43,216 nt of DNA from a virus. The translations under genes were made by a program, and so were the position numbers. The notes below the pieces were generated by a model. That model was given only the letters and a program-made list of their open reading frames with translations. It did no database searches and was not told the origin of the DNA. The stretch lies in IMG/VR virus record IMGVR_UViG_3300027631_000041, positions 1 through 43,216 of that record. One strand, 5' to 3'. This document shows, one piece after another, positions 28,153-36,463 of the stretch (its first letter is position 1; every line of letters starts with the position of its first letter).

Positions 28153-29024
28153 ACAAATAGGTCGTCAAATTTATCTTCACCAGCACAGTGGTCTTGGATT
28201 CGTCGTTCTGTAATATCACAATACTTTTGTTCCATGTCAATGCCTATATATTCGTGACCTTCTTGAATCGCAGCAATGCCTGTACTGCCACTTCCATTGA
28301 ATGGATCAAGAACAATGCCATTTTCAGGCGCATAAACGCGAATCAAATAACGCATAAGATTGATAGGTTTTGGAGTTGGATGATCGTTGTATTCACCGCG
28401 CTCTTTGCGCGTTGCTCTTGGAGCATAGAAATATTTTTGATGATCCTCTACGTCAAAATGACCTATAATATTACTAGGATATCTACCATCTGGATTCGCA
28501 TCTACCTTTTCATTATTCTGTTCAGTAGATTTGTCTACATCTTTTCCGAAAGCCCGGCGCGAATGTCCACCTTTAACCCAGCCTTTCGGTGGTTCTTTGT
28601 CCCAAGGGATACGGGTACCATTAAGATTTACAGTAGATGTTCCCCACTTTTCAAATGTTGCTTTTGATGTTCCAGTAAAGGGCTTTTGTCCTACTGCGAT
28701 TGGTTCGTGTGCTGGCTTTAACTTATTCTTCTTAGCCATCTTCGTTGTGACCATCCAAATAACTTGATCTTTGATAGTGAAGCCACCATCTTCCATGTTC
28801 ACAGCAAGACGATGATACAACTCTGGCGAACAGAAACTAAGACACCAAGCACCAGGCTTTAACACTCGCATTACTTCTGCCCAAGTCTCTTTTGGAGGAA
28901 CACTATGGTCCCAATGTTCCATACCCATGCCATATGGCGGGTCTGTTATACAAACATCAATGCTGTTATCGTCAAACGATGATAACACATCAGTATTGTT
29001 GCCACACAAAATATTATAATTCAA
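28146..29024 (-). CDS. DNA methyltransferase (DPPY, beta class), R-M partner
   Basis: 292 aa. Motif IV TDPPYGMGM is at residues 28-36 and the SAM motif DPFNGSGSTG lies near the C-terminus, the beta-class order for N6-adenine or N4-cytosine methylation. It is related in layout to the 8535-9773 enzyme but shorter and with a different target-recognition region. The endonuclease gene at 29075-29605 lies directly upstream in the same direction, so the pair looks like a type II restriction-modification system. Confidence 0.9.
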   Translation of the reverse strand: MNYNILCGNNTDVLSSFDDNSIDVCITDPPYGMGMEHWDHSVPPKETWAEVMRVLKPGAWCLSFCSPELYHRLAVNMEDGGFTIKDQVIWMVTTKMAKKNKLKPAHEPIAVGQKPFTGTSKATFEKWGTSTVNLNGTRIPWDKEPPKGWVKGGHSRRAFGKDVDKSTEQNNEKVDANPDGRYPSNIIGHFDVEDHQKYFYAPRATRKERGEYNDHPTPKPINLMRYLIRVYAPENGIVLDPFNGSGSTGIAAIQEGHEYIGIDMEQKYCDITERRIQDHCAGEDKFDDLFVL

Positions 29025-29074
29025 CGCATTCTCCTAAATCATATATGACATTATATAATATTTTTAGATGAATG

Positions 29075-29605
29075 TCAATATGTTCGCGATAAAACATTGC
29101 TCTCACACATTTCACGATCTGCGTGAGTGAAGTAATTGGTTTTAATTGCTCCGCCGCTCTGTGTGTACATCGCTCTCATATAAAAATCAAAGCCACGGCT
29201 ATCTTCGGTCCAATCTGGATCCTGACGCATTTCATTCAATAGGTCAGAGTATCCCGATAGTAATTTTTCATACAACTTGCGTTTCGTAGGAGAAACAATA
29301 TCATCAGCGTTGTATAGTGTAGTTTCGTTGTATTTTTTTGACGAAAATATATAAATTACACCAGGCTTAGGAAGCCCGCTGTTGTAAACTGGGAAATGAC
29401 CTTTTGAACTTTTGCATTCTACGCTGTAACGTATGTCATTATGATACACATAAAAATCAGGAGAATTCTGAATTCCGTTCGGTTGTGATTCATACCGCAA
29501 CCCGTGCTTGATTAGCAAGGCTTCGACTTGATCCTCGTGTTCTGGATTATCTTGTGAATTAGACTTGTACGGAAGTTTCAAGCAGTCAGCAAAAAATTTA
29601 TTCAT
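29075..29605 (-). CDS. PD-(D/E)XK endonuclease, probable restriction enzyme
   Basis: 176 aa from the ATG at 29605. NGIQNSPDFYV (Asp50) followed by SVECKSSKGH (Glu63, Lys65) is the D...ExK core of PD-(D/E)XK nucleases, and PVYNSGLPKPGVIYIFSS after it is typical of type II restriction endonucleases. It lies next to a beta-class DNA methyltransferase and shares a repeated promoter with the primase gene. It could attack host or rival phage DNA while the methyltransferase protects phage DNA. The cleavage site is unknown. Confidence 0.7.
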   Translation of the reverse strand: MNKFFADCLKLPYKSNSQDNPEHEDQVEALLIKHGLRYESQPNGIQNSPDFYVYHNDIRYSVECKSSKGHFPVYNSGLPKPGVIYIFSSKKYNETTLYNADDIVSPTKRKLYEKLLSGYSDLLNEMRQDPDWTEDSRGFDFYMRAMYTQSGGAIKTNYFTHADREMCESNVLSRTY

Positions 29606-29655
29606 ACTAATCACAATACATCATTTTTGGTAATTTGTCAATAAGATTTTACAAC
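29600..29655 (-). repeat. 56-bp direct repeat, copy 2 (promoter and start region)
   Basis: Second copy of the 28097-28152 repeat, covering the promoter and start codon of the endonuclease gene. Confidence 0.85.
29613..29641 (-). promoter_or_regulatory. Sigma70-type promoter of the endonuclease, leaderless
   Basis: -35 TTGACA (29636-29641), 17-base spacer, -10 TATTGT (29613-29618), seven bases before the ATG at 29605. Confidence 0.65.
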
Positions 29656-30498
29656 TTAATTTCTCATCAATACTTTTGTGATTTCACCGGTATTTGCTGG
29701 GTCAGGCCAATGTAATATGCGCAACCAATTTACGTTTGCTTTGATAACCAATCCTTGGACGCCTGTTTCTTCGTTGATTGTGATATCAAACTGTGGCGCA
29801 CCAGAATAATATAAAACTTCATTCGTTGAAAGCGGAAACCAATCAAAATCTTGACTAGATGCTTGCTCGGATAAATCGCCCTGTATCTGTATCTTGCCTT
29901 TGTAGTTGTCAAAATAAAATGCGAATGTATGTAGCGATTTACTCTTGATATTTTCACCACATCCATCGAATATAGTTGAAATATATTTGTTGCCGTCAAA
30001 CCACCAAGTCATATTTGACTGTGATGGTTCAAACTCCGGATACACATCGTCAATCACCTCAATAACACCTTTTGCGTTATTAATGGTATCAACATACGCT
30101 ATCTGTTCTTCCTCTGTCGCATCATCTACTGTATAGCAAGCAAAGTTGTAAAGACCCTGTGGTAACATAACTGTTTCTATAGTCTGAATAACCAAACGTG
30201 CCATGCCCTTTTCAGCGTTTGTTATCTCAGGATATTTAAACAATACGTTTTCTCTCGATTCTCGGTCGTGCATTTTAAAAATGAGCGTTTTACCGGTCAA
30301 ATTTATTGGCTTTCTGTCGGTATCGCGAATAGTAAATCGTAAATGATTGTCAATCCCTTTGTGTAACTTATTGTGTTTTCCATTGAAATACATTGGCATG
30401 TTTCCTAAATATCTTGGCATGGAAAAGTCGTTGGCAGTATCTTGCACTACCAAGTTTATCGGACTTTCATACTGGAGCAAATTAAAATTAATATACAT
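29656..30498 (-). CDS. Virion structural protein, BppU/Ig-like N-terminal domain
   Basis: About 280 aa. RFTIRDTDRKPINLTGKTL followed by IFKMHDRES matches the upper baseplate/fibre-type domain that opens many phage tail accessory proteins (polarised strands, then LxGkTl). The C-terminal half is beta-rich. Start 30498 (MYINFNLLQ) is chosen because it lies just after the late promoter at 30507-30514; the longer frame to 30540 would cross it. No good ribosome site is visible. Confidence 0.6.
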   Translation of the reverse strand: MYINFNLLQYESPINLVVQDTANDFSMPRYLGNMPMYFNGKHNKLHKGIDNHLRFTIRDTDRKPINLTGKTLIFKMHDRESRENVLFKYPEITNAEKGMARLVIQTIETVMLPQGLYNFACYTVDDATEEEQIAYVDTINNAKGVIEVIDDVYPEFEPSQSNMTWWFDGNKYISTIFDGCGENIKSKSLHTFAFYFDNYKGKIQIQGDLSEQASSQDFDWFPLSTNEVLYYSGAPQFDITINEETGVQGLVIKANVNWLRILHWPDPANTGEITKVLMRN

Positions 30499-30506
30499 AA
30501 CAACAG

Positions 30507-30514
30507 TATTTATC
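30507..30514 (-). promoter_or_regulatory. Late promoter GATAAATA
   Basis: TTGATAAATACTG, eight bases upstream of the 29656-30498 ATG. Confidence 0.5.
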
Positions 30515-30532
30515 AAAGTCATAAATAAAACT

Positions 30533-30922
30533 ATGATCAATAAAGAAAAACAACAATGGATACAGGAAAACTATCCATTCCTATCATACGTGAAATATGG
30601 TAAGAAGGATATAAATTACCACCTTGGTATCATTATAAACACAGATGCAGTTATATCTTCTATGTATAATATAGAAGCAGTTTCATCTCCGAGCCTACGG
30701 CAGCAACTTATTGCGGTTGGAGAAAAATGGTGGTGGGAATCTAATAGACTAATACCAATCAATATATTGTTAGGAAAAGAAATGCAAATTTTTTCCCACT
30801 GTATTATAAATATGAATTCAAAAGATGTGGAAATCGCGTGGGGTCCTCGTACATCATTAGACAATATTATCCAAAAACGAATTAAACGAAGATCGATACA
30901 ACTCGTTAGGAAGATTGATTAG
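30533..30922 (+). CDS. Hypothetical plus-strand protein, 129 aa
   Basis: Soluble alpha/beta protein (FLSYVKYGKKDINYHLGIII; EKWWWESNRLIPINILLG). It is one of few plus-strand genes, divergent from the 29656-30498 gene. CATAAATA (30520-30527) directly before the ATG looks like a late promoter, and no ribosome site is seen. It ends inside the converging 30906-31493 gene by 17 bases. No family recognised. Confidence 0.55.
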   Translation: MINKEKQQWIQENYPFLSYVKYGKKDINYHLGIIINTDAVISSMYNIEAVSSPSLRQQLIAVGEKWWWESNRLIPINILLGKEMQIFSHCIINMNSKDVEIAWGPRTSLDNIIQKRIKRRSIQLVRKID

Positions 30923-31493
30923 ATATATTATCACACAAAAAGTTTAACTGTACGATGATACTCATTGCGTAAGCGTGGGCGTGGGACTTTTTGAAAAAAT
31001 ACCCATCATCTTCCGACACAATCCATACCTGTTCCATAATGTCATTCCAATCTTTGCCAATCAAATGCTTTTTCGCTGGACGAATAATAGATATCAATGC
31101 TGCTAACTCTTCCAAAGAAGTCGGTAGATGCTGTTTTACAATGTTCCAATGATTGCCAATATGCGCAAGTTGCTCAACAATTTCTTTATATCCAAACAAC
31201 TCCCAAATAGGTTCTCTGCTTGCTAACTCATCCAAATATTCTGGATCCTCTATTCCATCATAAATCGAGTTGTTCAAAAAATCAAGCTTGAAATATCCCC
31301 TATCTTCTGCTTCTTTGAAATCTATAGTTGCCAGCCCACTCATTGGATCAAATGGAATTTCTTGAAAATATACACCAGAACTGTGTTTTTTTCTGTTACC
31401 ATTTTGATATCGCATCGCAGGAATATGCGCAAAAAGATTTAACATCTTTTCACGATCTGCTAAATCTATATCAATATCAGTCTTAGATTTCAT
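30906..31493 (-). CDS. DnaE-like (DNA polymerase III alpha-related) phage protein
   Basis: 195 aa. It opens with KTDIDIDLADREKM, recalling the PDIDVDF active-site segment of bacterial DnaE, and continues with HSSGVYFQEIP, GYFKLDFLNNSIYDG and HAHAYAMSIIVQLN, all reminiscent of DnaE palm and end segments. It is far too short for a polymerase and lacks most of the enzyme, so it may be a reduced DnaE-derived protein kept by marine T4-like phages. Function unknown. It overlaps a plus-strand gene at its 3' end. Confidence 0.5.
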   Translation of the reverse strand: MKSKTDIDIDLADREKMLNLFAHIPAMRYQNGNRKKHSSGVYFQEIPFDPMSGLATIDFKEAEDRGYFKLDFLNNSIYDGIEDPEYLDELASREPIWELFGYKEIVEQLAHIGNHWNIVKQHLPTSLEELAALISIIRPAKKHLIGKDWNDIMEQVWIVSEDDGYFFKKSHAHAYAMSIIVQLNFLCDNISNQSS

Positions 31494-31602
31494 TCAAATA
31501 ATGTCCCAAATATTTCTGTTTTTTCATTTCTGTCAATTCATCATCGTATGAATGACTGTCATCAAATCGATAATTATAGTGCAGTTTCAAAGTCAATGTC
31601 AT
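31483..31602 (-). CDS. Small ORF, 39 aa
   Basis: MTLTLKLHYNYRFDDSHSYD then a Lys/Tyr-rich end. Its stop overlaps the start of the DnaE-like gene by 11 bases, suggesting translational coupling. No family recognised. Confidence 0.4.
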   Translation of the reverse strand: MTLTLKLHYNYRFDDSHSYDDELTEMKKQKYLGHYLNEI

Positions 31603-31633
31603 TTTGGCTACGTTATTGATTTTTGTTGATTTT

Positions 31634-31963
31634 TTAGCACCAACGCATTATGAAAACAGTGGCGTCTTTCTCATCTTCAAAATATATATTCTTGCGATAG
31701 GATATATATCGACGACGACAGTTTTCATCACACCACTGTTTTACTTCTGGATGATATATAGGATTCTTGGTTGCGTTGAATGCACCAGGATATTTCGAAT
31801 CATTGAATATACTACCATCAACTGATTGCCACTTAACCTTTTCCCACTCTACAAACTCATCCGCATTCCGAAAATCTGAATATCTCCGTAATCCTTGATT
31901 GTCGGTGCTTTTTCCTGTAAGATCACGCAATCGCGCAAGTAACTGTTGTGTCCGCACGATCAC
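31634..31963 (-). CDS. Conserved phage hypothetical protein, 109 aa
   Basis: The start is a GTG (31963) overlapping the stop of the phosphoribosyltransferase (GTGA), with GGGAG upstream. The frame extension to 31990 is not needed. The C-terminus IYFEDEKDATVFIMRWC resembles the VEFIFESENDATMFLL segment of the 34103-34345 protein, so the two share a small strand-helix unit. Function unknown. Confidence 0.55.
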   Translation of the reverse strand: MIVRTQQLLARLRDLTGKSTDNQGLRRYSDFRNADEFVEWEKVKWQSVDGSIFNDSKYPGAFNATKNPIYHPEVKQWCDENCRRRYISYRKNIYFEDEKDATVFIMRWC

Positions 31964-32448
31964 AGTCTCTCCCAGAAAAAATCTACCCAAATGTTTTCAT
32001 CCTCACAGTTGATTTCTTCTCCGCAATAGTCGGCAGCCGTTTCAGAAATCCCACAATCAACCAATGACGCAAATCTAACTGACTTGTGCCAAATATCCGA
32101 AATATCTATGTGTATGCTTGACTGCCAATCCTTCTTGATCCATTCAAGTGCTTCGCCGCTGCGTATCATATCATCAACAATAAGAATGTTTTTGCCACTA
32201 CAAGCATCATCTGCCATCCAGCAGTTCATTTCAACATTTTCGTCAAAGTCGTCTGTGCCAAGTTGAACACAAAGAGTATTCATCGGAATTTTCGTCATAT
32301 GTGAAAGCATAACAGCAGGAACTAAACCACCGCGTGTTATACCAACAATATATTCTGGGCGCCAGTTATCTTTATACATTGCCATCGCAATACGGGCAAT
32401 AGCAGATTGGGTCTTTTCTAAATCAAAATTAATAGTTTTCGTCGCCAT
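31960..32448 (-). CDS. Phosphoribosyltransferase
   Basis: 162 aa. NILIVDDMIRSGEAL (residues 87-101) is the PRPP-binding loop of type I phosphoribosyltransferases, and YIVGITRGGLVPAVML carries the PPi loop. The closest pattern is xanthine/hypoxanthine-guanine phosphoribosyltransferase. It would salvage purine bases to nucleotides in step with the ribonucleotide reductase made by this phage. Its 3' end couples to the 31634 gene and its start overlaps the 32429 gene. Confidence 0.82.
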   Translation of the reverse strand: MATKTINFDLEKTQSAIARIAMAMYKDNWRPEYIVGITRGGLVPAVMLSHMTKIPMNTLCVQLGTDDFDENVEMNCWMADDACSGKNILIVDDMIRSGEALEWIKKDWQSSIHIDISDIWHKSVRFASLVDCGISETAADYCGEEINCEDENIWVDFFWERL

Positions 32449-32689
32449 GTAATAATGCCTCCAGTGTTTTATATTGCGTATATATATCCTCTAATGAGGA
32501 ATATGTTTCAAGTTGCGCATCATCCTTCTCAGATAGTATGATAAGACGATCTTCTATCATATTGATCCTACGTCGGAGATTATAAATCGTCGTATCCAAC
32601 ACTGACCTAGAAATTATATCAGTAGTTGACCCCGATGGTGATCCTATATCACAGCATTCTACGTCTGTTCCATCCCATTCTATATCCAT
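32429..32689 (-). CDS. Hypothetical protein, 86 aa, coiled-coil
   Basis: Start at 32689 (MDIEWDGTDVECCDIG) with AAGGA seven bases upstream. The last 50 residues form a long heptad-like helix (YNLRRRINMIEDRLIILSEK). It overlaps the phosphoribosyltransferase start by 20 bases. No family recognised. Confidence 0.55.
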   Translation of the reverse strand: MDIEWDGTDVECCDIGSPSGSTTDIISRSVLDTTIYNLRRRINMIEDRLIILSEKDDAQLETYSSLEDIYTQYKTLEALLHGDENY

Positions 32690-32736
32690 GATCAAATCCT
32701 TATGGTTAGATATATTTTTTCTTACCGTAGATTACA

Positions 32737-33411
32737 TCAAAAACCCGCTTTTGATAACACATCTTGCGCAAATTCAACATCATCTTTTCTCACATCAAAC
32801 TTTCTCGTCCAAAAGATTGGATCTAACGAATCCTTTACCATTTCAAGTTCGGCATCAGAAAAATCAGCCATAAAATCCATCCCAGAATCACAATTAAAAA
32901 TAATCCAAGGACTAACTCGTCCTGCCTTAATTGCTTGTATAAGACGAGGGCGACTAATCTTCCTAAAAAATACATTGACTGGCTCACTTTTTTCTTTGCT
33001 CCACTCTATGATGTAAAGCATTGATCTCTCCAATGCCCTTTCTACTGTTTCGCGTTTGTTCAGTTCAAATATATATCTATTGTATACACTGTCAGTGCAC
33101 CATTTATCAAGTGCTATGCTATTTCTTATCACAAAATCTATGTACTCTTCTGGACTAACTGCCTTCACACTTAGAATGTATTTGCCAAATTTAGTAAAAC
33201 CTAAATAATATCGACTCTCACATAGTTCATCATACGTTGGAGTGTTATGACCAGAAAACGACAACTCATAAAAACGCTGATACGCCAACGTAGCAATTTT
33301 AGCATACTTTTCATCCCTGTTCAACCATCTGCGTTTCTGTTCACATAGATGAACAGTTAATGTTTTTTCACGCTTGAATGATTTGCCGCAAAACTTACAG
33401 GTGTTGGTCAT
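32737..33411 (-). CDS. Zinc-finger phage protein, 224 aa
   Basis: It opens with a C2HC-type finger (CKFCGKSFKREKTLTVHLCE). The rest is helical with SISRPRLIQAIKAGRVSPWI-like packing and no catalytic motif seen. The pattern is that of a protein conserved across marine T4-like phages, probably DNA-binding. It lies in the replication operon between gp62 and the phosphoribosyltransferase. Confidence 0.65.
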   Translation of the reverse strand: MTNTCKFCGKSFKREKTLTVHLCEQKRRWLNRDEKYAKIATLAYQRFYELSFSGHNTPTYDELCESRYYLGFTKFGKYILSVKAVSPEEYIDFVIRNSIALDKWCTDSVYNRYIFELNKRETVERALERSMLYIIEWSKEKSEPVNVFFRKISRPRLIQAIKAGRVSPWIIFNCDSGMDFMADFSDAELEMVKDSLDPIFWTRKFDVRKDDVEFAQDVLSKAGF

Positions 33412-33423
33412 TTAGAATTTTAC

Positions 33424-33648
33424 TCACTTGATAATTTCTATGAAAAGTACGCCCAATATATTTAAATATCCCGCAAGCATTAGTAACAAATAACTCATAT
33501 ACCTATCATTAATCCAGCGGACATTAATCTTATAAAAAGCAATCATACCAATAATGAAGAACGGAACCCATAGAACAAATCCCACAATACCCCCCATCGG
33601 ACCATTGTATATCGCACTGCCAAAAAATGTTGCTAACATTGTATCCAT
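33424..33648 (-). CDS. Small membrane protein, 74 aa
   Basis: Two transmembrane helices (IVGFVLWVPFFIIGMIAFY and YLLLMLAGYLNILGVLFI) separated by a short charged loop (KINVRWINDR). Its start codon directly follows the gp62 stop. Function unknown. Confidence 0.65.
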   Translation of the reverse strand: MDTMLATFFGSAIYNGPMGGIVGFVLWVPFFIIGMIAFYKINVRWINDRYMSYLLLMLAGYLNILGVLFIEIIK

Positions 33649-34116
33649 TTATTTTTTTCCAAATATGTCTCTAACTTCTTTTTCACTGTATGCCAAGTCA
33701 ATCGCAATCTGCTTCAACTCTTTATCTGTGTTAATCTGTCGCATCAACGCAATGTCTTCAGCTTTCATTGCTGGATACACATCCGATAAAAAGGCAGCAA
33801 CCTTATCTTTTTTCTTGACATTATTTGGACCCTTGATCCAAAAATGCTGCTCTGTTTTGCCACTTGACGCAAGACAAAAGAGTCTCCATTTCAAATCTGG
33901 ATGATGAAGCAAATCATTATAATATTTATTCACAAACTCGTTTGTATTCAATAGTGCGTCGCCTTCATTCTTTCCCGACACAGTTGAAGCATATCGCAAT
34001 GTTAACCAACTACTCCATATTTTTTTTCTTTCTGCTGGAAGCCTAGAGTACCATCCAAAATCTTTTCGGTCAATCGCAGGCAACATTTCATTCAATGGTA
34101 TCCTATCTTTTGCCAT
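33649..34116 (-). CDS. 62: Clamp loader small subunit (gp62)
   Basis: 155 aa, the size of phage gp62. The fold pattern (FGWYSRLPAERKKIWSSWLT; FVNKYYNDLLHHPDLKWRLF) matches the gp62 family, which forms a 4:1 complex with gp44 to load the sliding clamp. In T4 gene 62 sits directly after 44; here the gp44 start is at the opposite end of the window. It overlaps the 34103-34345 gene by 14 bases. Confidence 0.8.
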   Translation of the reverse strand: MAKDRIPLNEMLPAIDRKDFGWYSRLPAERKKIWSSWLTLRYASTVSGKNEGDALLNTNEFVNKYYNDLLHHPDLKWRLFCLASSGKTEQHFWIKGPNNVKKKDKVAAFLSDVYPAMKAEDIALMRQINTDKELKQIAIDLAYSEKEVRDIFGKK

Positions 34117-34345
34117 TTTTTATTTCTTTCAGTTTGCCTTCATTTTTCAATAAAAACATTGTTGCGTCATTTTCACTCTCAAATATAAATTCCACACTAA
34201 CAAATGGACCACAGCGTGTTGGTATACGAGTAAGACTATTCAATGACGGCATAGTTACACAAGCAATATTAGTTTCTTCGCACCACGCAATAGCCTCTAA
34301 TACATTGTGTGCTGTTGCCGATAATGATATCTTATATAGCGCCAT
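34103..34345 (-). CDS. Hypothetical protein, 80 aa
   Basis: Alternating strand/helix (MALYKISLSATAHNVLEAIA; VSVEFIFESENDATMFLLKN). The end is shared in style with the 31634 protein. It is translationally coupled to gp62. Function unknown. Confidence 0.55.
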   Translation of the reverse strand: MALYKISLSATAHNVLEAIAWCEETNIACVTMPSLNSLTRIPTRCGPFVSVEFIFESENDATMFLLKNEGKLKEIKNGKR

Positions 34346-34348
34346 TTG

Positions 34349-34849
34349 TCAATAGAAATCATAACTATTCAACTGGTCTGGAATTCGATTCATTTCTCTA
34401 ACAAAATACAAACATCTTGGTTTGTCACCAAATTCTATCGGTATCACAAGAATATGACCAAATTTTAGTTTAGGAAAAAACCATTTCACATCAGAAAATA
34501 TATTTTGGATTCGAACAGGTTCCCATTCACACATGAATCCACTCAACGGATTAGAAACTATTGTTTGAAAATTTCGCTCATTCAGACTGGTAATAGGAAC
34601 AAATTCTAATATTCCCAACTCTCTGTCGCCAATGAGAATATTCCAATCTGTCGGCATTTCTATATTATATGGTCCAATCGTCAGTTGTACACTGGGCGAG
34701 TTAAATGTTTCCATGAAAACCAGCGGAATAAAGAAAAAATCCGGATCAGTTTTATCACTAACATCCATCACACAATATCGTATATCTTCGACCTCGTCGG
34801 GCAAATTGTTTAATTCGAAACATTGATTTTCGGGGGTAAGAATCTTAAT
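34349..34849 (-). CDS. Conserved phage protein, 166 aa, apparent AUU start
   Basis: The frame has no ATG or GTG at its natural beginning. An ATT codon at 34847-34849 has a perfect AAAGGA seven bases upstream and gives the sensible start IKILTPENQCFELNNLP. The alternative TTG at 34804 has no ribosome site. The body (DFFFIPLVFMETFNSPSVQL; YNIEMPTDWNILIGDREL; FFPKLKFGHILVIPIEFGD) resembles a conserved hypothetical protein of marine T4-like phages. AUU starts are known from infC and pcnB, where they permit regulation. Promoter at 34881-34909. Confidence 0.65.
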   Translation of the reverse strand: MKILTPENQCFELNNLPDEVEDIRYCVMDVSDKTDPDFFFIPLVFMETFNSPSVQLTIGPYNIEMPTDWNILIGDRELGILEFVPITSLNERNFQTIVSNPLSGFMCEWEPVRIQNIFSDVKWFFPKLKFGHILVIPIEFGDKPRCLYFVREMNRIPDQLNSYDFY

Positions 34850-34880
34850 TTTTTTATCCTTTGATTATATTATCTAATTT

Positions 34881-34909
34881 ATTATAGCACAAGTTATAGT
34901 AATATACAA
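34881..34909 (-). promoter_or_regulatory. Sigma70-type promoter
   Basis: -35 TTGTAT (34904-34909), 17-base spacer, -10 TATAAT (34881-34886), reading into the AUU-start gene and the gp62 operon. Confidence 0.6.
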
Positions 34910-34947
34910 CGTCTATTTTCATATCAAGATAAATGACGCTGATTATC

Positions 34948-36405
34948 TCACGCTTTTTTGTAATCCACTTTTGTGACGCTAAATTTATACTGAGCATCTT
35001 TGTAAAATCTTTTGCGTTCTGTCAAATGCTTCTTTGAATATTTTGTTCGGCTTGTAATATCCCAAATATTAACAAAATCCTTATCTTTGGCAGTACGAAC
35101 ACCCCTACCAATCGATTGAATGACGCGAATAAAACTCTTGCCCGGCTCAATCAATACCATATTAAATATTCTAGGAATGTTTAACCCAACAGCAGCGACA
35201 CCATATGTCGCAATGGTCACAGTATTATCAGACGCATTGATATCATCGTAAGCATCTTTACGGTCTTTGCCCTTCATCGCACCACGTACAAATTTTGAGT
35301 TCGGAATAAGTTTTTGTAATTCTTCGCCAGTCTCAATTCTATTAACCAAAACCAAAGTATTACCATCTTGTGAAATTGATATCATTTTCTCGGCGATCCA
35401 TGCAAGTCTGTCCGTGTCACTTGTCAAGAATTTTACTTCACTTGCATAGTTTCCGTATGTTCCCATTTCCTGTGTCTGTAAAATATTCACATGAAGGTTT
35501 GACAATACGCCTTGATCCTGTAACTCTTTCGCCGAAAGTCGATTGACCACTGGACCGATTGATGCGTGAAGTGCTGCGAACTCCCAATCAATTTTTGGAA
35601 TTGTTCCTGTCAATCCCCAGCGCAATGATATGTTAGCAAACGGTCCAGTCAATAGTTCCTTCAAAACATCTGCTTTTGACCCATGTGCTTCATCCACAAT
35701 TACACAGACAACATCCTCAATGAATTCCTGGATATTCGCTTCACCTTTTTTTGTTTTCTTCGCAAGAGATTCTAAACTTTGCCATGTGCAAATAGTATGG
35801 GTTTTGCCCTCATCTTTGCGATCACCGAAATATACGCCGACATCCAATCCTACGTTTATGTAATCCGCTTCCGTTTGTGTAACAAGGTCTTTGTTTGGAA
35901 CGATCACAATGGTACGACCATACTTTTCAGCGATCTTTGATAACGTTGCTGTGATAATTGTTTTACCTGCGCCAGTAGCTACCTCTTGTAGTGACTGTGG
36001 GTTATTCATATAACGATTTACAATTTCTACCTGATAATCTCTAAGGCGTATTTTTTCGCCTTCATGCTTGTGACCTACAGGCCAAACAGAATCGCCCCAG
36101 AAATCCTCTGCAATCAATTCAAATTCTATAGGAGTTGAATCTCTCTGGTCATTAATATCAAGTTCATACCCTTCGCCAATGACGATTGGTAGAATCTCAT
36201 CCAATAGATTTAGAAATGTTCTGCCGCCAATATCGAAGTATTTGACTTTGCCATCCCACCTGCCTAATTTGAAAGCGGGGACGTGGTATGCGTGTGGAAG
36301 AAAATATGATAGTTTGCTACTGCATTTCCGACGTGTCGCGGGATCAAGGTTGAGAAGTCGCACGTTCACTTCGTCGCGGATTTCTATAGTACATTTTTTG
36401 GCCAT
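34948..36405 (-). CDS. uvsW: UvsW-type helicase (superfamily 2)
   Basis: 485 aa, near T4 UvsW length. The N-terminal 110 residues match its small substrate-recognition domain. Then LRDYQVEIVNRY, Walker A ATGAGKT (143-149), DEAH in IVDEAHG, GLTGTI as motif III and QSIGRGVR as motif VI. It unwinds branched DNA and R-loops and, in T4, switches replication from origin to recombination mode. AGGAA precedes the ATG; promoter at 36430-36458. Confidence 0.93.
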   Translation of the reverse strand: MAKKCTIEIRDEVNVRLLNLDPATRRKCSSKLSYFLPHAYHVPAFKLGRWDGKVKYFDIGGRTFLNLLDEILPIVIGEGYELDINDQRDSTPIEFELIAEDFWGDSVWPVGHKHEGEKIRLRDYQVEIVNRYMNNPQSLQEVATGAGKTIITATLSKIAEKYGRTIVIVPNKDLVTQTEADYINVGLDVGVYFGDRKDEGKTHTICTWQSLESLAKKTKKGEANIQEFIEDVVCVIVDEAHGSKADVLKELLTGPFANISLRWGLTGTIPKIDWEFAALHASIGPVVNRLSAKELQDQGVLSNLHVNILQTQEMGTYGNYASEVKFLTSDTDRLAWIAEKMISISQDGNTLVLVNRIETGEELQKLIPNSKFVRGAMKGKDRKDAYDDINASDNTVTIATYGVAAVGLNIPRIFNMVLIEPGKSFIRVIQSIGRGVRTAKDKDFVNIWDITSRTKYSKKHLTERKRFYKDAQYKFSVTKVDYKKA

Positions 36406-36429
36406 TGAAAATTCCTGTTATAATAATTC

Positions 36430-36458
36430 ATTATAACACAAACTGGAGTGGGTTTCAA
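36430..36458 (-). promoter_or_regulatory. Sigma70-type promoter of uvsW
   Basis: -35 TTGAAA (36453-36458), 17-base spacer, -10 TATAAT (36430-36435). Confidence 0.7.
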
Positions 36459-36463
36459 TACAT

